DNA of 64,000 nucleotides. It comes from Actinomadura violacea. GTDB taxonomy: Bacteria; Actinomycetota; Actinomycetes; Streptosporangiales; Streptosporangiaceae. A model generated the notes under the pieces. It was not told the origin of the DNA. It was given only the letters and a program-made list of their open reading frames with translations, and searched no databases. The number at the start of each line of letters is the position of its first letter. Within the stretch, counting starts at the first letter, position 1. Positions 47,981-56,653 of the stretch are shown in pieces. The translations under genes were made by a program, and so were the position numbers. The DNA lies in contig NZ_JAGEPF010000002.1 of the NCBI RefSeq assembly GCF_017573465.1, positions 248,001 through 312,000 on the forward strand, in the 5' to 3' direction.

Positions 47981-48763
47981 ATGGACCGACCGGCCGCTGC
48001 CCCGGCGCCCGAGCAGGACCGCCGCGCCGCGCCCGGCCACCGCGCCACGTTCGGCCGGTGCCTCCGGCTGTTCGGCGCGTTCCGCCGGGAGGGCACCGAC
48101 CCGGAGTACTTCTACGGGCTGATGGCGCGGGACACGGCCGCGCAACTCGGCTCGTACGCCCGCCTGGACGGCGCGACCGTCATCGACGTGGGGACCGGAC
48201 TCGGCCAGTTCGCGCGCGCGCTGGAGGCGGCCGGGGCGCGCTGCACCGGCATCGACCACGACATCAAGGAACTGACCGCGCTCGGCCCTTCGGCGCCGAA
48301 CACGCTCGTCGCCAGCGCGCTGGCCCTCCCCTACCGGACGGGCGCCGCCGACGTCTGCTTCTCCTCCAACGTCCTGGAGCACGTGCCCGACCCGTGGCGG
48401 ATGGCGGGCGAGATGGTCCGGGTGACGCGTCCGGGCGGACTGGTGTTCCTGTCGTTCACGAACTGGCTGTCCCCGTGGGGCGGGCACGAGACGTCGCCAT
48501 GGCACTACCTCGGCGGTGACCGGGCGGCCCGCCGGTACGAGCGGCGCACCGGACGCCCGCCGCGGAACCGGTACGGCGAGAGCCTGCACCCGGTGTCGGT
48601 GGCGGCGGCGCTCGCGTGGGCGCGCGGCAACGCGGACGTCGAGGTGGTCGCGGCGCTGCCCCGCTACCTGCCCCGCTGGGCGGCGGTGATCGTCCGCGTC
48701 CCCGGCCTGCGGGAGATCGCGACCTGGAATCTGCTGCTGGTGCTGCGGAAGAAGAGCCCGTGA
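47981..48763 (+). CDS. Class I SAM-dependent methyltransferase
   Basis: 260 residues. Motif I VIDVGTGLGQFARALEAAG (about 67-85), acidic GIDHDIKE, motif post-I FSSNVLEHVPDPWRM. Methyltransf_11-type; it methylates a small molecule or lipid-linked glycan rather than DNA. Overlaps the acyltransferase by 4 nt. ATG at 47981 is chosen with GAGGT upstream. Part of the envelope cluster, divergent from DUF3068. Confidence 0.88.
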   Translation: MDRPAAAPAPEQDRRAAPGHRATFGRCLRLFGAFRREGTDPEYFYGLMARDTAAQLGSYARLDGATVIDVGTGLGQFARALEAAGARCTGIDHDIKELTALGPSAPNTLVASALALPYRTGAADVCFSSNVLEHVPDPWRMAGEMVRVTRPGGLVFLSFTNWLSPWGGHETSPWHYLGGDRAARRYERRTGRPPRNRYGESLHPVSVAAALAWARGNADVEVVAALPRYLPRWAAVIVRVPGLREIATWNLLLVLRKKSP

Positions 48764-50079
48764 GGCCGGCGCCGCCGCAGGCCGGGCCCGCTCCGCCGCC
48801 GATCTCCGGGCACCAGGACGCGCTGGACGGCGTCCGGGCGCTCGCGGCGCTGGCCGTCCTGGCCTTCCACGTGGCGAGCGCATCGGGGGCGATGACCCGG
48901 CAGGGCGGCTCCGGCTGGCTGTTCAACGGCGGCCAGGTCGGCGTGCCGATCTTCTTCACGCTGTCCGGCCTGCTGCTCTACCGGCCGTGGGCGGCGGCGG
49001 TGCTGGCCGGGCGGGCCGCGCCGCGCACCGGCGAGTACCTGCTCAAGCGGGTGCTGCGGATCATGCCCGCGTACTGGGCGCTGATCGTCGTCTTCATGGT
49101 CACGTCCGCGCGCGCGCACATCGGGGACCCGCTGACGTGGGGTTCGCTGCTGACGCTGACGCAGACGTACCTGCCGCACCCGTGGTGGGGCGGCGGCCTC
49201 GGCCCGGCGCGTATCGGGCAGACGTGGAGCCTGGTGGCGGAGGTCGGCTGGTACGCGCTGCTGCCGCTGACCGCGCCGGTGCTGGCCTGGTACGCCAAGC
49301 GGGTCCCGACGCACGACCCGGGCGTGCGGGCGAAGCGTCTGCTGCTCGCGATCGGCGTGTACGGGGCGCTCTCGTTCGTCTATGTCGTCCTCATGTTCGT
49401 GCCGCACCGGCACAAGCAGATGGGCCTGTGGCCGCCGCACTTCTTCGTGTGGTTCGCGATCGGCATGGCGCTGGCCGTGGTGACGGTGTGGGCCCGGCTG
49501 GACCAGCGGCGGCCGGTCGCCGCGATGTGCCGCGCCGTCGCCGACTCCTGGGGCGCCTGCTGGGCGGCGGCGGCGATGCTGTACGTCATCGCCGCGACGC
49601 CCGCGACCGGCCCGTACACCCTGCAGACGCCGGACCGCCTGTGGACGTCCGTCCTGCACATGGTCGTGTTCGGGCTCGTCGCGGTCGCGCTGGTCGCGCC
49701 GATCGCGTTCGCGCCGGCCGGGCACCCGGTGATCGAGGGCGTGTTCGGCAACCCGGTGATGCGGTTCCTCGGCCGGATCTCCTACGGCGTCTTCCTCTGG
49801 CAGATGATCATTCTTCTGGCCTGGTACGACGCGGCGGACCGGCTGTACCAGGGGAACGTCCTGACGGATCTGCCCCTGCTGGCGGCGGCGTCCATCGCAG
49901 CGGCGACGGCGAGCTACTACCTGGTGGAGAAGCCGGTGATGGCGCTGCTCTACCGGCGCCGTCCCCGCGGCGGCCCCGACGACCGCGACGACCCCGGCCG
50001 GACGGTTCCGGACCCGGTGCCTGCGGCGCGGGCGCGGTCCCGGGCGCGGCGGGCCCCTGCCCGGGAGCGGCCCAGCTGA
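48760..50079 (+). CDS. Membrane acyltransferase (Acyl_transf_3, O-antigen/OafA type)
   Basis: 439 residues, about ten TM helices. Motifs: LDGVRALAALAVLAFHV with catalytic His near residue 40, GGQVGVPIFFTLSGLLLYRP, and ISYGVFLWQM near the C-terminus. Transfers acyl groups (acetyl, succinyl) to exported glycans. GTG overlaps the methyltransferase stop. Its 3' 272 bases are antisense to the last part of the AftD-like gene; the membrane domain ends before most of the overlap. The C-terminal Arg/Pro tail after about residue 405 is unusual for the family. Confidence 0.9.
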   Translation: MRPAPPQAGPAPPPISGHQDALDGVRALAALAVLAFHVASASGAMTRQGGSGWLFNGGQVGVPIFFTLSGLLLYRPWAAAVLAGRAAPRTGEYLLKRVLRIMPAYWALIVVFMVTSARAHIGDPLTWGSLLTLTQTYLPHPWWGGGLGPARIGQTWSLVAEVGWYALLPLTAPVLAWYAKRVPTHDPGVRAKRLLLAIGVYGALSFVYVVLMFVPHRHKQMGLWPPHFFVWFAIGMALAVVTVWARLDQRRPVAAMCRAVADSWGACWAAAAMLYVIAATPATGPYTLQTPDRLWTSVLHMVVFGLVAVALVAPIAFAPAGHPVIEGVFGNPVMRFLGRISYGVFLWQMIILLAWYDAADRLYQGNVLTDLPLLAAASIAAATASYYLVEKPVMALLYRRRPRGGPDDRDDPGRTVPDPVPAARARSRARRAPARERPS

Positions 50080-53000
50080 GCGCGATCCGCCCGGCGGATC
50101 CGCCGCCGGGCCCGCCGGGCGGCCGGGGCCGCCACAGCTCCACCGCGACCCGTCCGACGATCACCAGCCCGAGCAGCTGCGGAACGACGTCGCCGAGCAG
50201 TCCGTCCGGCTTGGACGGGTTGTCCAGCAGCCCGAACCGGTTCCCGGCGGCGAGGCAGCCCGCTCCGGCGACCATCGCGATCACGACCGTCCACGGGGAG
50301 GCGAGGGCGCGCAGCGGCCAGGCCCGCCCCGTCCGCGCCCAGCCGCAGCCGGCCGCCACCGCGGCGGTGACGGCGAGGCCCGGGATCCCGGCGATCCAGC
50401 CGCCGAGCGCGGCGGCGAGGCCGATCGCGGCCCAGGCGGGCCAGCCCGTCCCGGGGACCAGGGCGCGGCCGCCGGACGGCCCCGCCCCGCGCCGCTCCCG
50501 GGCCGGCCAGACCGCGACCAGCAGCAGGACGAGCAGCAGGTTGAGGCCGGCGACGACGGCGATCCGCTGCGACCGGTCCGGGGTGTAGGTGAGCTGGACG
50601 ACACCCTTGGTCCCGGCGGGAACGAGCCAGCCCTGCTTCCAGCCGTCGAGCCGGACGGCGCGCAGCGCGGTGCCGCCGGCGGTGGCGCGCCAGCCGGTGT
50701 TGAAGTTCTCGTTCACGGTGAGGAACGAGTTCTTCGCGGCGTCGACCTCCAGCTTGCGGGAGCCGGATCCCCAGTTCAGCACCTTGACCGGCTGCGGCTC
50801 GTCCGCGCTGCCCGCACCGTCGGCACCGTTCGCGACGGCCTGCGGGCCGGCGGTGACGGTGTCGATGCGGTAGGCGTCCAGCGGCACCGAAGTCAGGTGG
50901 TTCAGGCCGGCCTTCAGCGGCGCCTGGCGGCAGGCGGCGAAGCGCAGCGGCCGGCCGGCGAGCAGGTCGCCGAACGTGCCGGTGGCCTTGGTCTGCACGG
51001 TCGTCCCGTTCACGCGCAGCTTCGGCCCGTACCCGCACGCGAGCGTCAGCGGGGACTCCGCCACGTCCGGCAGCGGCCGGACGCCGGGGATGGTCAGGTC
51101 GGTGAGCTGAACCGGCCCGACCTGGTCGTCCTTGGGGAAGGCGACCGTCAGCCGGTCGGTGGTCATCGGCGCGAACGACAGCCGGCCCAGCCCGTCCGAC
51201 AGGCCCTCGCGGTACTCGCCGTTCTGCCCCTCGATCCGCACCCGGACCGGGCCGGACGCGCCGGGCGGCCGGTTCAGGGTCAGCTTCGACAGCCGCTTGC
51301 GGCCCTTCCACTGGACGGAGATCGCGGGCGCCCGGTCCTTGTCGGCGGCGATCCATGTGGTCGACGGGTCGCCGTCGAACGCCGACCGCGCCTGGTCGGC
51401 GGGGTGGTCGGACTGGACGGACGTGGCGGTGACGAGCGGCTGCCCGGCCACGGCCGTGTACCGGGCGATCAGTTGCTGGTCGGTGAGGACGGCGGTCCCG
51501 GTGAGCGGCGTCTTGCCGCCCACGGCGGAGGTGTAGGCGCGGTCGAAGCCGTCGCCCTCCTCGTCGCCGGACGCGAGCGACGGCGAGCACACCCACCGCG
51601 CGCTGCCCTGCATGCACTCGGACGTGCCGCCGGGCGCCCGGCTCAGCACGTACGTGGCCTGGCCCTTCACCCCGGACGGCGCCGGCAGCGTGTACGTGCG
51701 GGTCGGGTGGACGCCGCCGATGCCCAGCTCGGACACGCCGGCGCTGGCGAACGCGGGCACCGCCGGCTTCGTCGCGAGCCCGGTGATCCGCAGCTTCACC
51801 CAGCGGCTCGTCCCGTCGGGGGCGCGGAGCGGCTGGGCGGCGGAGGTCCGCTGGACGTCCTGCTCCACGGTGCCGTGCTCGGTCTGGACGGCGACCCGCG
51901 CGACGGCGGGGCCGAGCGTGGAGTCCTGGTCGAACACGGCGGTCAGGTTGCGGACGTCGCGGGGTTTGTCGAAGTCGATCCGGAGCCACTGCCCGACGGG
52001 CCCGTTCCAGCCGCCGGTCCGCCAGGCGGTGAACGGGTCGCCGTCCAGCGCCGCGTACGGTTCCGCGCCGGGTTTGCGGGACTGCGGGATGGCGTCGTCG
52101 GCCGCCGCCGACGTCGACGCGGTGACGTCGCGGACCCCGCCGCCGTAGGTGACGTGGGTGGTGTACCGCTCCCAGCCCTTGTCCAGGACGTCGGTGGCCT
52201 GCCCCTTGTGCGCCTGCGTGAGCGTCGGGGACGTCTGGTGCAGCTCGCCGTAGTTGCGTTTCAGCAGCCGGGGCGAGTCGGTCACGACGGGTTCGCCGCG
52301 CAGGTCGGGGGCATCGTCGTCGAGCAGGACGGGCCCGGACGGCAGCGCCCGGTCGTCGGCCATCGCCAGCAGCGACTCCGGCCCGCCGTAGACGCGGAGG
52401 GCGCCGGACGCGTCCGACAGGTTCGCGACGTCGTCGGCGCCGGAGACCTCATAGACCTCCAGCGCCGGGTACTTCTGGTCGGTGGCCGACACCGCATCGT
52501 CGACCAGGTCGCCGCCGACGGGCGCGCCGAACGAGGCGGCGCGGCGGATGCCGGGCGAGTCGGCGAGCGCCTGGTGCAGCCGGGCGGGCCAGGCGCCGCG
52601 CAGCGCCTCGCGGCTCAGGTCGTTGCGGACCAGCAGATACCGCACCCCCATCCGGCCCAGGAACGCGGCCAGCCCCGGCGAACCCTGGCCCGAGCGGACC
52701 TGCAGATCGATCGCATCCAGCGCCCGCGTGTAGCCGGGCGACCCGGCCGGGACGAGCTGCCGGACGCCCCAGCGGGCGGTCAGCAGCGGCTGCACGATGT
52801 CGTCCATCGGCCGGCCCCACACGTACTCGCCGAACGGCGCGCCGGGCAGCGCCAGCACGCCCTGCTGCCCGGCCCGCGCGTTGATCCACGACGCGGCGTC
52901 CCGCCAGTACTTCGGCACCTCCGGGAAGGAGCCGGGCCCGGTCAGCCCGTTCGACACGGCCGTCGCGCCGATCCCGGCCAGCGCGACGAGCGCGACGGCG

Positions 53001-54310
53001 GGCACGCTCAGCACGGCGCGCATCGCGCCGCCGAAGCCCGGGGCGCGCACCCGCGCGGCGTCCTTCCTGCGGACGGCCACGACGAGCAGGTGCGCGAGCC
53101 CGAGCGCGAGCGGCAGCCGGACCACCGCGTCGAACTTGTGCAGGTTGCGCAGCGGCGCGAGCGGGCCGTCCAGCAGGTCGCGGGCCTGCGCGGCGAACGG
53201 GCCGGGGATGTCGCTGAGGTGCCCCATCGTGATGACCGCGACCCCGGCCAGCAGCGTGAGGAGCAGGAAGGTCCGCTCGGGCAGCAGCCGGCCGAGCAGC
53301 CCGGCGAGGCCGAGCGCGGCGATCAGGCCGGTGCAGACGACAGGCAGGGCGCTCACCGACAGGCCGTGCCCGACCGGCCACCAGACCTGCCCGTCGACGA
53401 TCAGGTAGTTCACCCAGCGCTCGGCGCCGCGGAAGATGTTGATCAGGCCGGTCGGCGCGGTCGTCGTCGCGGCCTTCTCGGTGTAGGTCAGCCAGGAGAA
53501 GCCGTAGGTCCCGGTCAGCATCAGCGGGACGAGCCACCACGCCATGGCCGCGCCGGTGCCCGCCGACCACCATGCCAGCAGCCTGATCCGGTGCGACCCG
53601 CGCGGCCGCGTGACCACGTACACCAGCGGGACGATCAGCACCGCGACGGTGGCGGTCGCGTTGATGCCGCCGCAGCAGGCGACCGCGAGCCCCGACCGGG
53701 CCGCCGCGCGCACCCGCCCGCCCTCGCCGGACGCGGCGGTGACCAGCGGCAGCACGATCCACGGCAGCATCGCGACCGGCATGTACTCCGAGGAGATCTG
53801 GCCGAGGGTCGCCAGGGCGTTCGGCGCCAGCGCGTACGCCATCGCGGCGATCAGCCGGCTCCCGGGCCCGCCGATCCCGAGCCGGTTCGCGAGCTTCCAC
53901 GTCCCGGCGAACGCCAGGCACAGCAGCAGCGACGTCCAGAACCGCTGGGTGATCCACGGCGGCATCCCGACGACGTGCCCGAGCGCGTAGAACGGGCCCA
54001 TCGGGAACAGGTAGCCGACCGCCTGGTTCTGCAGCTGGCCGAACTGCTCGGCGTCCCACAGGTGCAGCGCGCGGCCGAGGAACCCGAGCGGGTTCACCGC
54101 CATGTCGATCTTGGTGTCGGCGAGGATCAGCCCGGGCCGGGTGCCGAACGCCAGCGCGGTCAGCGCCAGGCAGCACGCCGCGACCCGCAGCCGCTCGCGC
54201 AGCCGGGCGGCGGCGTCCGGGCCGTCCGGGGGGCGCGGGCCGGAGGCGGGCGGGCTCGCCGGTGGCAGGGAGCCGCCGGCGCGCGGCGGGCTCGCCTCTC
54301 CCACTGCCAT
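49808..54310 (-). CDS. AftD-like alpha-(1->3)-arabinofuranosyltransferase (DUF3367)
   Basis: 1,500 residues, GT-C fold. The N-terminal ILADTKIDMAVNPLGFL (about 62-78) holds the catalytic DTK-D region; QNQAVGYLFPMGPFYALGH and about 10-12 TM helices follow. The middle and C-terminal ectodomain includes F5/8-type carbohydrate-binding segments (TAWRTGGWNGPVGQWLRIDF). In mycobacteria AftD builds arabinan on lipoglycans. The final ~95 residues are Pro/Arg/Gly low complexity, antisense to the acyltransferase end, so the true C-terminus is uncertain. ATG with AAGGGG upstream. Confidence 0.87.
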   Translation of the reverse strand: MAVGEASPPRAGGSLPPASPPASGPRPPDGPDAAARLRERLRVAACCLALTALAFGTRPGLILADTKIDMAVNPLGFLGRALHLWDAEQFGQLQNQAVGYLFPMGPFYALGHVVGMPPWITQRFWTSLLLCLAFAGTWKLANRLGIGGPGSRLIAAMAYALAPNALATLGQISSEYMPVAMLPWIVLPLVTAASGEGGRVRAAARSGLAVACCGGINATATVAVLIVPLVYVVTRPRGSHRIRLLAWWSAGTGAAMAWWLVPLMLTGTYGFSWLTYTEKAATTTAPTGLINIFRGAERWVNYLIVDGQVWWPVGHGLSVSALPVVCTGLIAALGLAGLLGRLLPERTFLLLTLLAGVAVITMGHLSDIPGPFAAQARDLLDGPLAPLRNLHKFDAVVRLPLALGLAHLLVVAVRRKDAARVRAPGFGGAMRAVLSVPAVALVALAGIGATAVSNGLTGPGSFPEVPKYWRDAASWINARAGQQGVLALPGAPFGEYVWGRPMDDIVQPLLTARWGVRQLVPAGSPGYTRALDAIDLQVRSGQGSPGLAAFLGRMGVRYLLVRNDLSREALRGAWPARLHQALADSPGIRRAASFGAPVGGDLVDDAVSATDQKYPALEVYEVSGADDVANLSDASGALRVYGGPESLLAMADDRALPSGPVLLDDDAPDLRGEPVVTDSPRLLKRNYGELHQTSPTLTQAHKGQATDVLDKGWERYTTHVTYGGGVRDVTASTSAAADDAIPQSRKPGAEPYAALDGDPFTAWRTGGWNGPVGQWLRIDFDKPRDVRNLTAVFDQDSTLGPAVARVAVQTEHGTVEQDVQRTSAAQPLRAPDGTSRWVKLRITGLATKPAVPAFASAGVSELGIGGVHPTRTYTLPAPSGVKGQATYVLSRAPGGTSECMQGSARWVCSPSLASGDEEGDGFDRAYTSAVGGKTPLTGTAVLTDQQLIARYTAVAGQPLVTATSVQSDHPADQARSAFDGDPSTTWIAADKDRAPAISVQWKGRKRLSKLTLNRPPGASGPVRVRIEGQNGEYREGLSDGLGRLSFAPMTTDRLTVAFPKDDQVGPVQLTDLTIPGVRPLPDVAESPLTLACGYGPKLRVNGTTVQTKATGTFGDLLAGRPLRFAACRQAPLKAGLNHLTSVPLDAYRIDTVTAGPQAVANGADGAGSADEPQPVKVLNWGSGSRKLEVDAAKNSFLTVNENFNTGWRATAGGTALRAVRLDGWKQGWLVPAGTKGVVQLTYTPDRSQRIAVVAGLNLLLVLLLVAVWPARERRGAGPSGGRALVPGTGWPAWAAIGLAAALGGWIAGIPGLAVTAAVAAGCGWARTGRAWPLRALASPWTVVIAMVAGAGCLAAGNRFGLLDNPSKPDGLLGDVVPQLLGLVIVGRVAVELWRPRPPGGPGGGSAGRIALSWAAPGQGPAAPGTAPAPQAPGPEPSGRGRRGRRGRRGDGAGRAAPSPASPPGSSSPSPLRWTPPPAGADPSGRSPGTAGPPRRTRPEE

Positions 54311-54358
54311 GCTCGCCCCTTCTGCTCCCGCCCCTTCGCCGACGTCGCCCAGCGCGGC

Positions 54359-55693
54359 CTACCCGAGGTCGCCGCGCGCGGCCTCGCCGGTGGAACGCGG
54401 CCGGCCGAGGAGCCGCTCCACGGCGGTCGCCTCGCGGACCTCGCGGACCTCGCCGGGTCCGGCGAGCAGCTCGTCGCGCACCGGGCCCTCCACCACGCGC
54501 AGGTGCACGTCACCGTACCGGTGCACGACCTGTGCCCGGTCATCGGCGGTGGACGACGACCCGGCCCGCACGGCCGCCTCGACCAGCTCGCCCATCCGGC
54601 CCGCGGTCCGGGCCCAGTCGAACTCGGCCGCCCACGCCCGGCACCGGGCGGCGACCTCGTCACGGCGGCCCGGCTCGTCGAGCTCCTTGAGCGCGCGTTC
54701 CACCACCTCGGCCGGTTCGTCGCCGGGGCCGACGAGCCAGCCGGTGACGCCGTCGCGGACGGCGTCGCGCAGCCCGTCCACGTCGTAGGCGACCGAGGGG
54801 ACACCGAGCGCGGCGGCCTCGATGACGCTGAGCCCCCAGCCCTCGCCCTGCGAGGTGCTCAAGTGCAGGTCGGCGGTGGCGACGAGGGCGGCCTTGACGT
54901 GCTCGGTCACGTAGCCGTGGGCGACAGCGACGCCCCGCAGGCCGCGCTCGTCGATCCCGGCGGCGAGCGCGTCCGACTCCGGGCCCGTCCCGATGATGTG
55001 GACCCGGAGCCCCGGGTGCCGGTCGGCGAGGACGCGGACCAGGTCGAGTAGCAGGCCGAGCCGCTTGTGCGGGACGAGCCGCGTCACGCAGGCCAGCTGC
55101 GGGTGGCCGGTGGCCACGGCGCCGGTGACGTCCGGCGGTTCGTCGCCGCCGTTCGGGACGAGGTACACCGGCCCCGTCCAGGCGAGGCGTTCCCGCACCG
55201 CGTGCAGCGTGGACGGCGACACGGCCACGTACGCGTGCCTCCGGTACGTCCAGCGGCTCACGGGCCCTTCCAGCACGCGTCCGATCCAGGCTAGCCACGG
55301 CGGGAAGTGCACGCCGAACTGGGCGTCGTGCACGTGGTGGATCACGCAGAACACCGGGACGCGGCGCGGCAGCGCCCACGGCGTGAAGAACGGGATGCCG
55401 TTCTGGCAGTCGATCACTGCGTCGAACCCGCCGCCGCGCCCGAACCGCCGCCCGAGCAGCCACAGCAGGACGAGCGGGTACACGGTGAACCGGCCGCCGA
55501 GCCGCACGAAGTCGACGCCGTCGACCCGGTCGCGGCGCGGCTGCCCCGGCGCCCGGGACGTCACGTAGTGCACGCGGGCGCCGCGTTCCGCCGTCCGGCG
55601 GGCGATCTCCCACGCGTACCGCTCGGCGCCCCCGGCGGCGGGATGCCAGGGATCGCGCCAGTTGACGACCGCCAGCCTCAACGGCGTGCTCAT
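54359..55693 (-). CDS. Glycosyltransferase family 4
   Basis: 444 residues. GT-B fold with the donor-binding C-terminal half: TRLVPHKRLGLLLDLV, GTGPESDALAA and STSQGEGWGLSVIEAAALGVPSVAYD (the E-x7-E motif). N-terminal AAGGAERYAWEIARR is the acceptor side. Probably adds a sugar from a nucleotide donor to a lipid-linked acceptor at the cytoplasmic face. ATG overlaps the GT2 stop (ATGA); 48 bases before the AftD-like start. Confidence 0.92.
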   Translation of the reverse strand: MSTPLRLAVVNWRDPWHPAAGGAERYAWEIARRTAERGARVHYVTSRAPGQPRRDRVDGVDFVRLGGRFTVYPLVLLWLLGRRFGRGGGFDAVIDCQNGIPFFTPWALPRRVPVFCVIHHVHDAQFGVHFPPWLAWIGRVLEGPVSRWTYRRHAYVAVSPSTLHAVRERLAWTGPVYLVPNGGDEPPDVTGAVATGHPQLACVTRLVPHKRLGLLLDLVRVLADRHPGLRVHIIGTGPESDALAAGIDERGLRGVAVAHGYVTEHVKAALVATADLHLSTSQGEGWGLSVIEAAALGVPSVAYDVDGLRDAVRDGVTGWLVGPGDEPAEVVERALKELDEPGRRDEVAARCRAWAAEFDWARTAGRMGELVEAAVRAGSSSTADDRAQVVHRYGDVHLRVVEGPVRDELLAGPGEVREVREATAVERLLGRPRSTGEAARGDLG

Positions 55694-56508
55694 CCCTGGC
55701 CGGCGCTCGACGGCGAGGGCAGGCCGCGCTCGGGCAGGCGCGGCAGCGGGCCGAGGACGGGCTCGGACGCCGGCGCGGGGACCAGCGGGCCCGCGACGCG
55801 GGCGCGGATCCGGGCGAGGTCGATCAGGCACTGCAGCGAGTGCCGGCGCACCGAGAACGTCGACCCGGGCCGGTCGCGCCACACGACCGGGATGGCGGTG
55901 ACCGGCGCGCCGCGCCGCACGCAGTGCGCGAGCAGCTCGACGTCGAAGGAGAACCCGGTGGTGCGCAGGTCGCGGGCCGCGGCGCGGCCGAGCGGCCCGG
56001 CGAAGAACTTGAACCCGCACTGGGTGTCCTGGATGCCGCCGACCAGGTCGCGGACGATCCGGTTGAAGGTGATCGCGCCGAGCCGGCGGACCGGCAGCGC
56101 GTACCCCTCGACGACGGAGGCCTCGTGCCGCCGCGACCCGACCACCACGGTGCGGCCCTCGCGCAGCAGGGCGAGCGCGTCGTCCAGCGCGGCGAGGTCG
56201 GTGGCCATGTCGGCGTCCATGAAACCGATGTAGGGGGCGCGGGTGGCGAGCAGGCCGGCGCGGACCGCGGCGCCCTTGCCGGGCCGCTCGCAGCTCAGCA
56301 GCCGTACCGGGACGGGACCGCGCCAGGACCGGACGATCCGCGCCGTCGCGTCGGTGCTGGCGTTGTCGACCACGATCACCTCGGCGCGCGCGGGCAGCGC
56401 GGCCAGCCTGCCGCTCAGCAGGTCCAGCCCGGCGGGCAGCCGGCCGGCCTCGTTGCGGGCGGGCACGACGACCTCGAGCAGGGCGGGACCGGGACGCCGG
56501 TTCCCCAT
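55690..56508 (-). CDS. Glycosyltransferase family 2, polyprenyl-phosphate sugar synthase type
   Basis: 272 residues, cytoplasmic. GT-A motifs VVVPARNEAGRLP, VVDNASTDATA, DADMATD (DxD metal site, about 113) and GIQDTQCGFKFF, as in dolichyl- or polyprenyl-phosphate glycosyltransferases. It probably charges decaprenyl-P with a sugar used by GT-C enzymes here. No membrane anchor visible. Overlaps GT4 by 4 nt. ATG at 56508 is preferred over an upstream Arg-rich start. Confidence 0.9.
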   Translation of the reverse strand: MGNRRPGPALLEVVVPARNEAGRLPAGLDLLSGRLAALPARAEVIVVDNASTDATARIVRSWRGPVPVRLLSCERPGKGAAVRAGLLATRAPYIGFMDADMATDLAALDDALALLREGRTVVVGSRRHEASVVEGYALPVRRLGAITFNRIVRDLVGGIQDTQCGFKFFAGPLGRAAARDLRTTGFSFDVELLAHCVRRGAPVTAIPVVWRDRPGSTFSVRRHSLQCLIDLARIRARVAGPLVPAPASEPVLGPLPRLPERGLPSPSSAGQG

Positions 56509-56521
56509 CAGGTCACGCTGG

Positions 56522-56653
56522 TCAGGGGGCGCCGTAGTTGTACATCGGCTTGATGACCGGGTCCTTCTGGGACGAATTCGCAAGCTGCACGACGCCGAAC
56601 GAGGTGCCGGCGGCGAGCAGGACGCCGACGAGTGCGGCGATGGCGATGCGCAT
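56522..56653 (-). CDS. 43-residue membrane or secreted peptide, DUF2613-like
   Basis: The translation starts MRIAIAALVGVLLAAG, a hydrophobic signal or anchor segment, and ends KDPVIKPMYNYGAP. Size, N-terminal hydrophobic stretch and place between glycan genes suit the DUF2613 group of small actinobacterial proteins; exact family membership is not certain. The ATG overlaps the upstream gene's stop (TGATG) and the GT2 gene begins 13 bases on, so it is a coupled member of the operon. It is too short for many gene finders. Confidence 0.72.
   Translation of the reverse strand: MRIAIAALVGVLLAAGTSFGVVQLANSSQKDPVIKPMYNYGAP

Noticed and set aside
50897..55051. 1,384-residue plus-strand open frame opposite the AftD-like gene
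   Set aside because: Typical GC-rich shadow frame: Arg/Gly/Pro-rich, no motif, antisense to clear glycosyltransferases.
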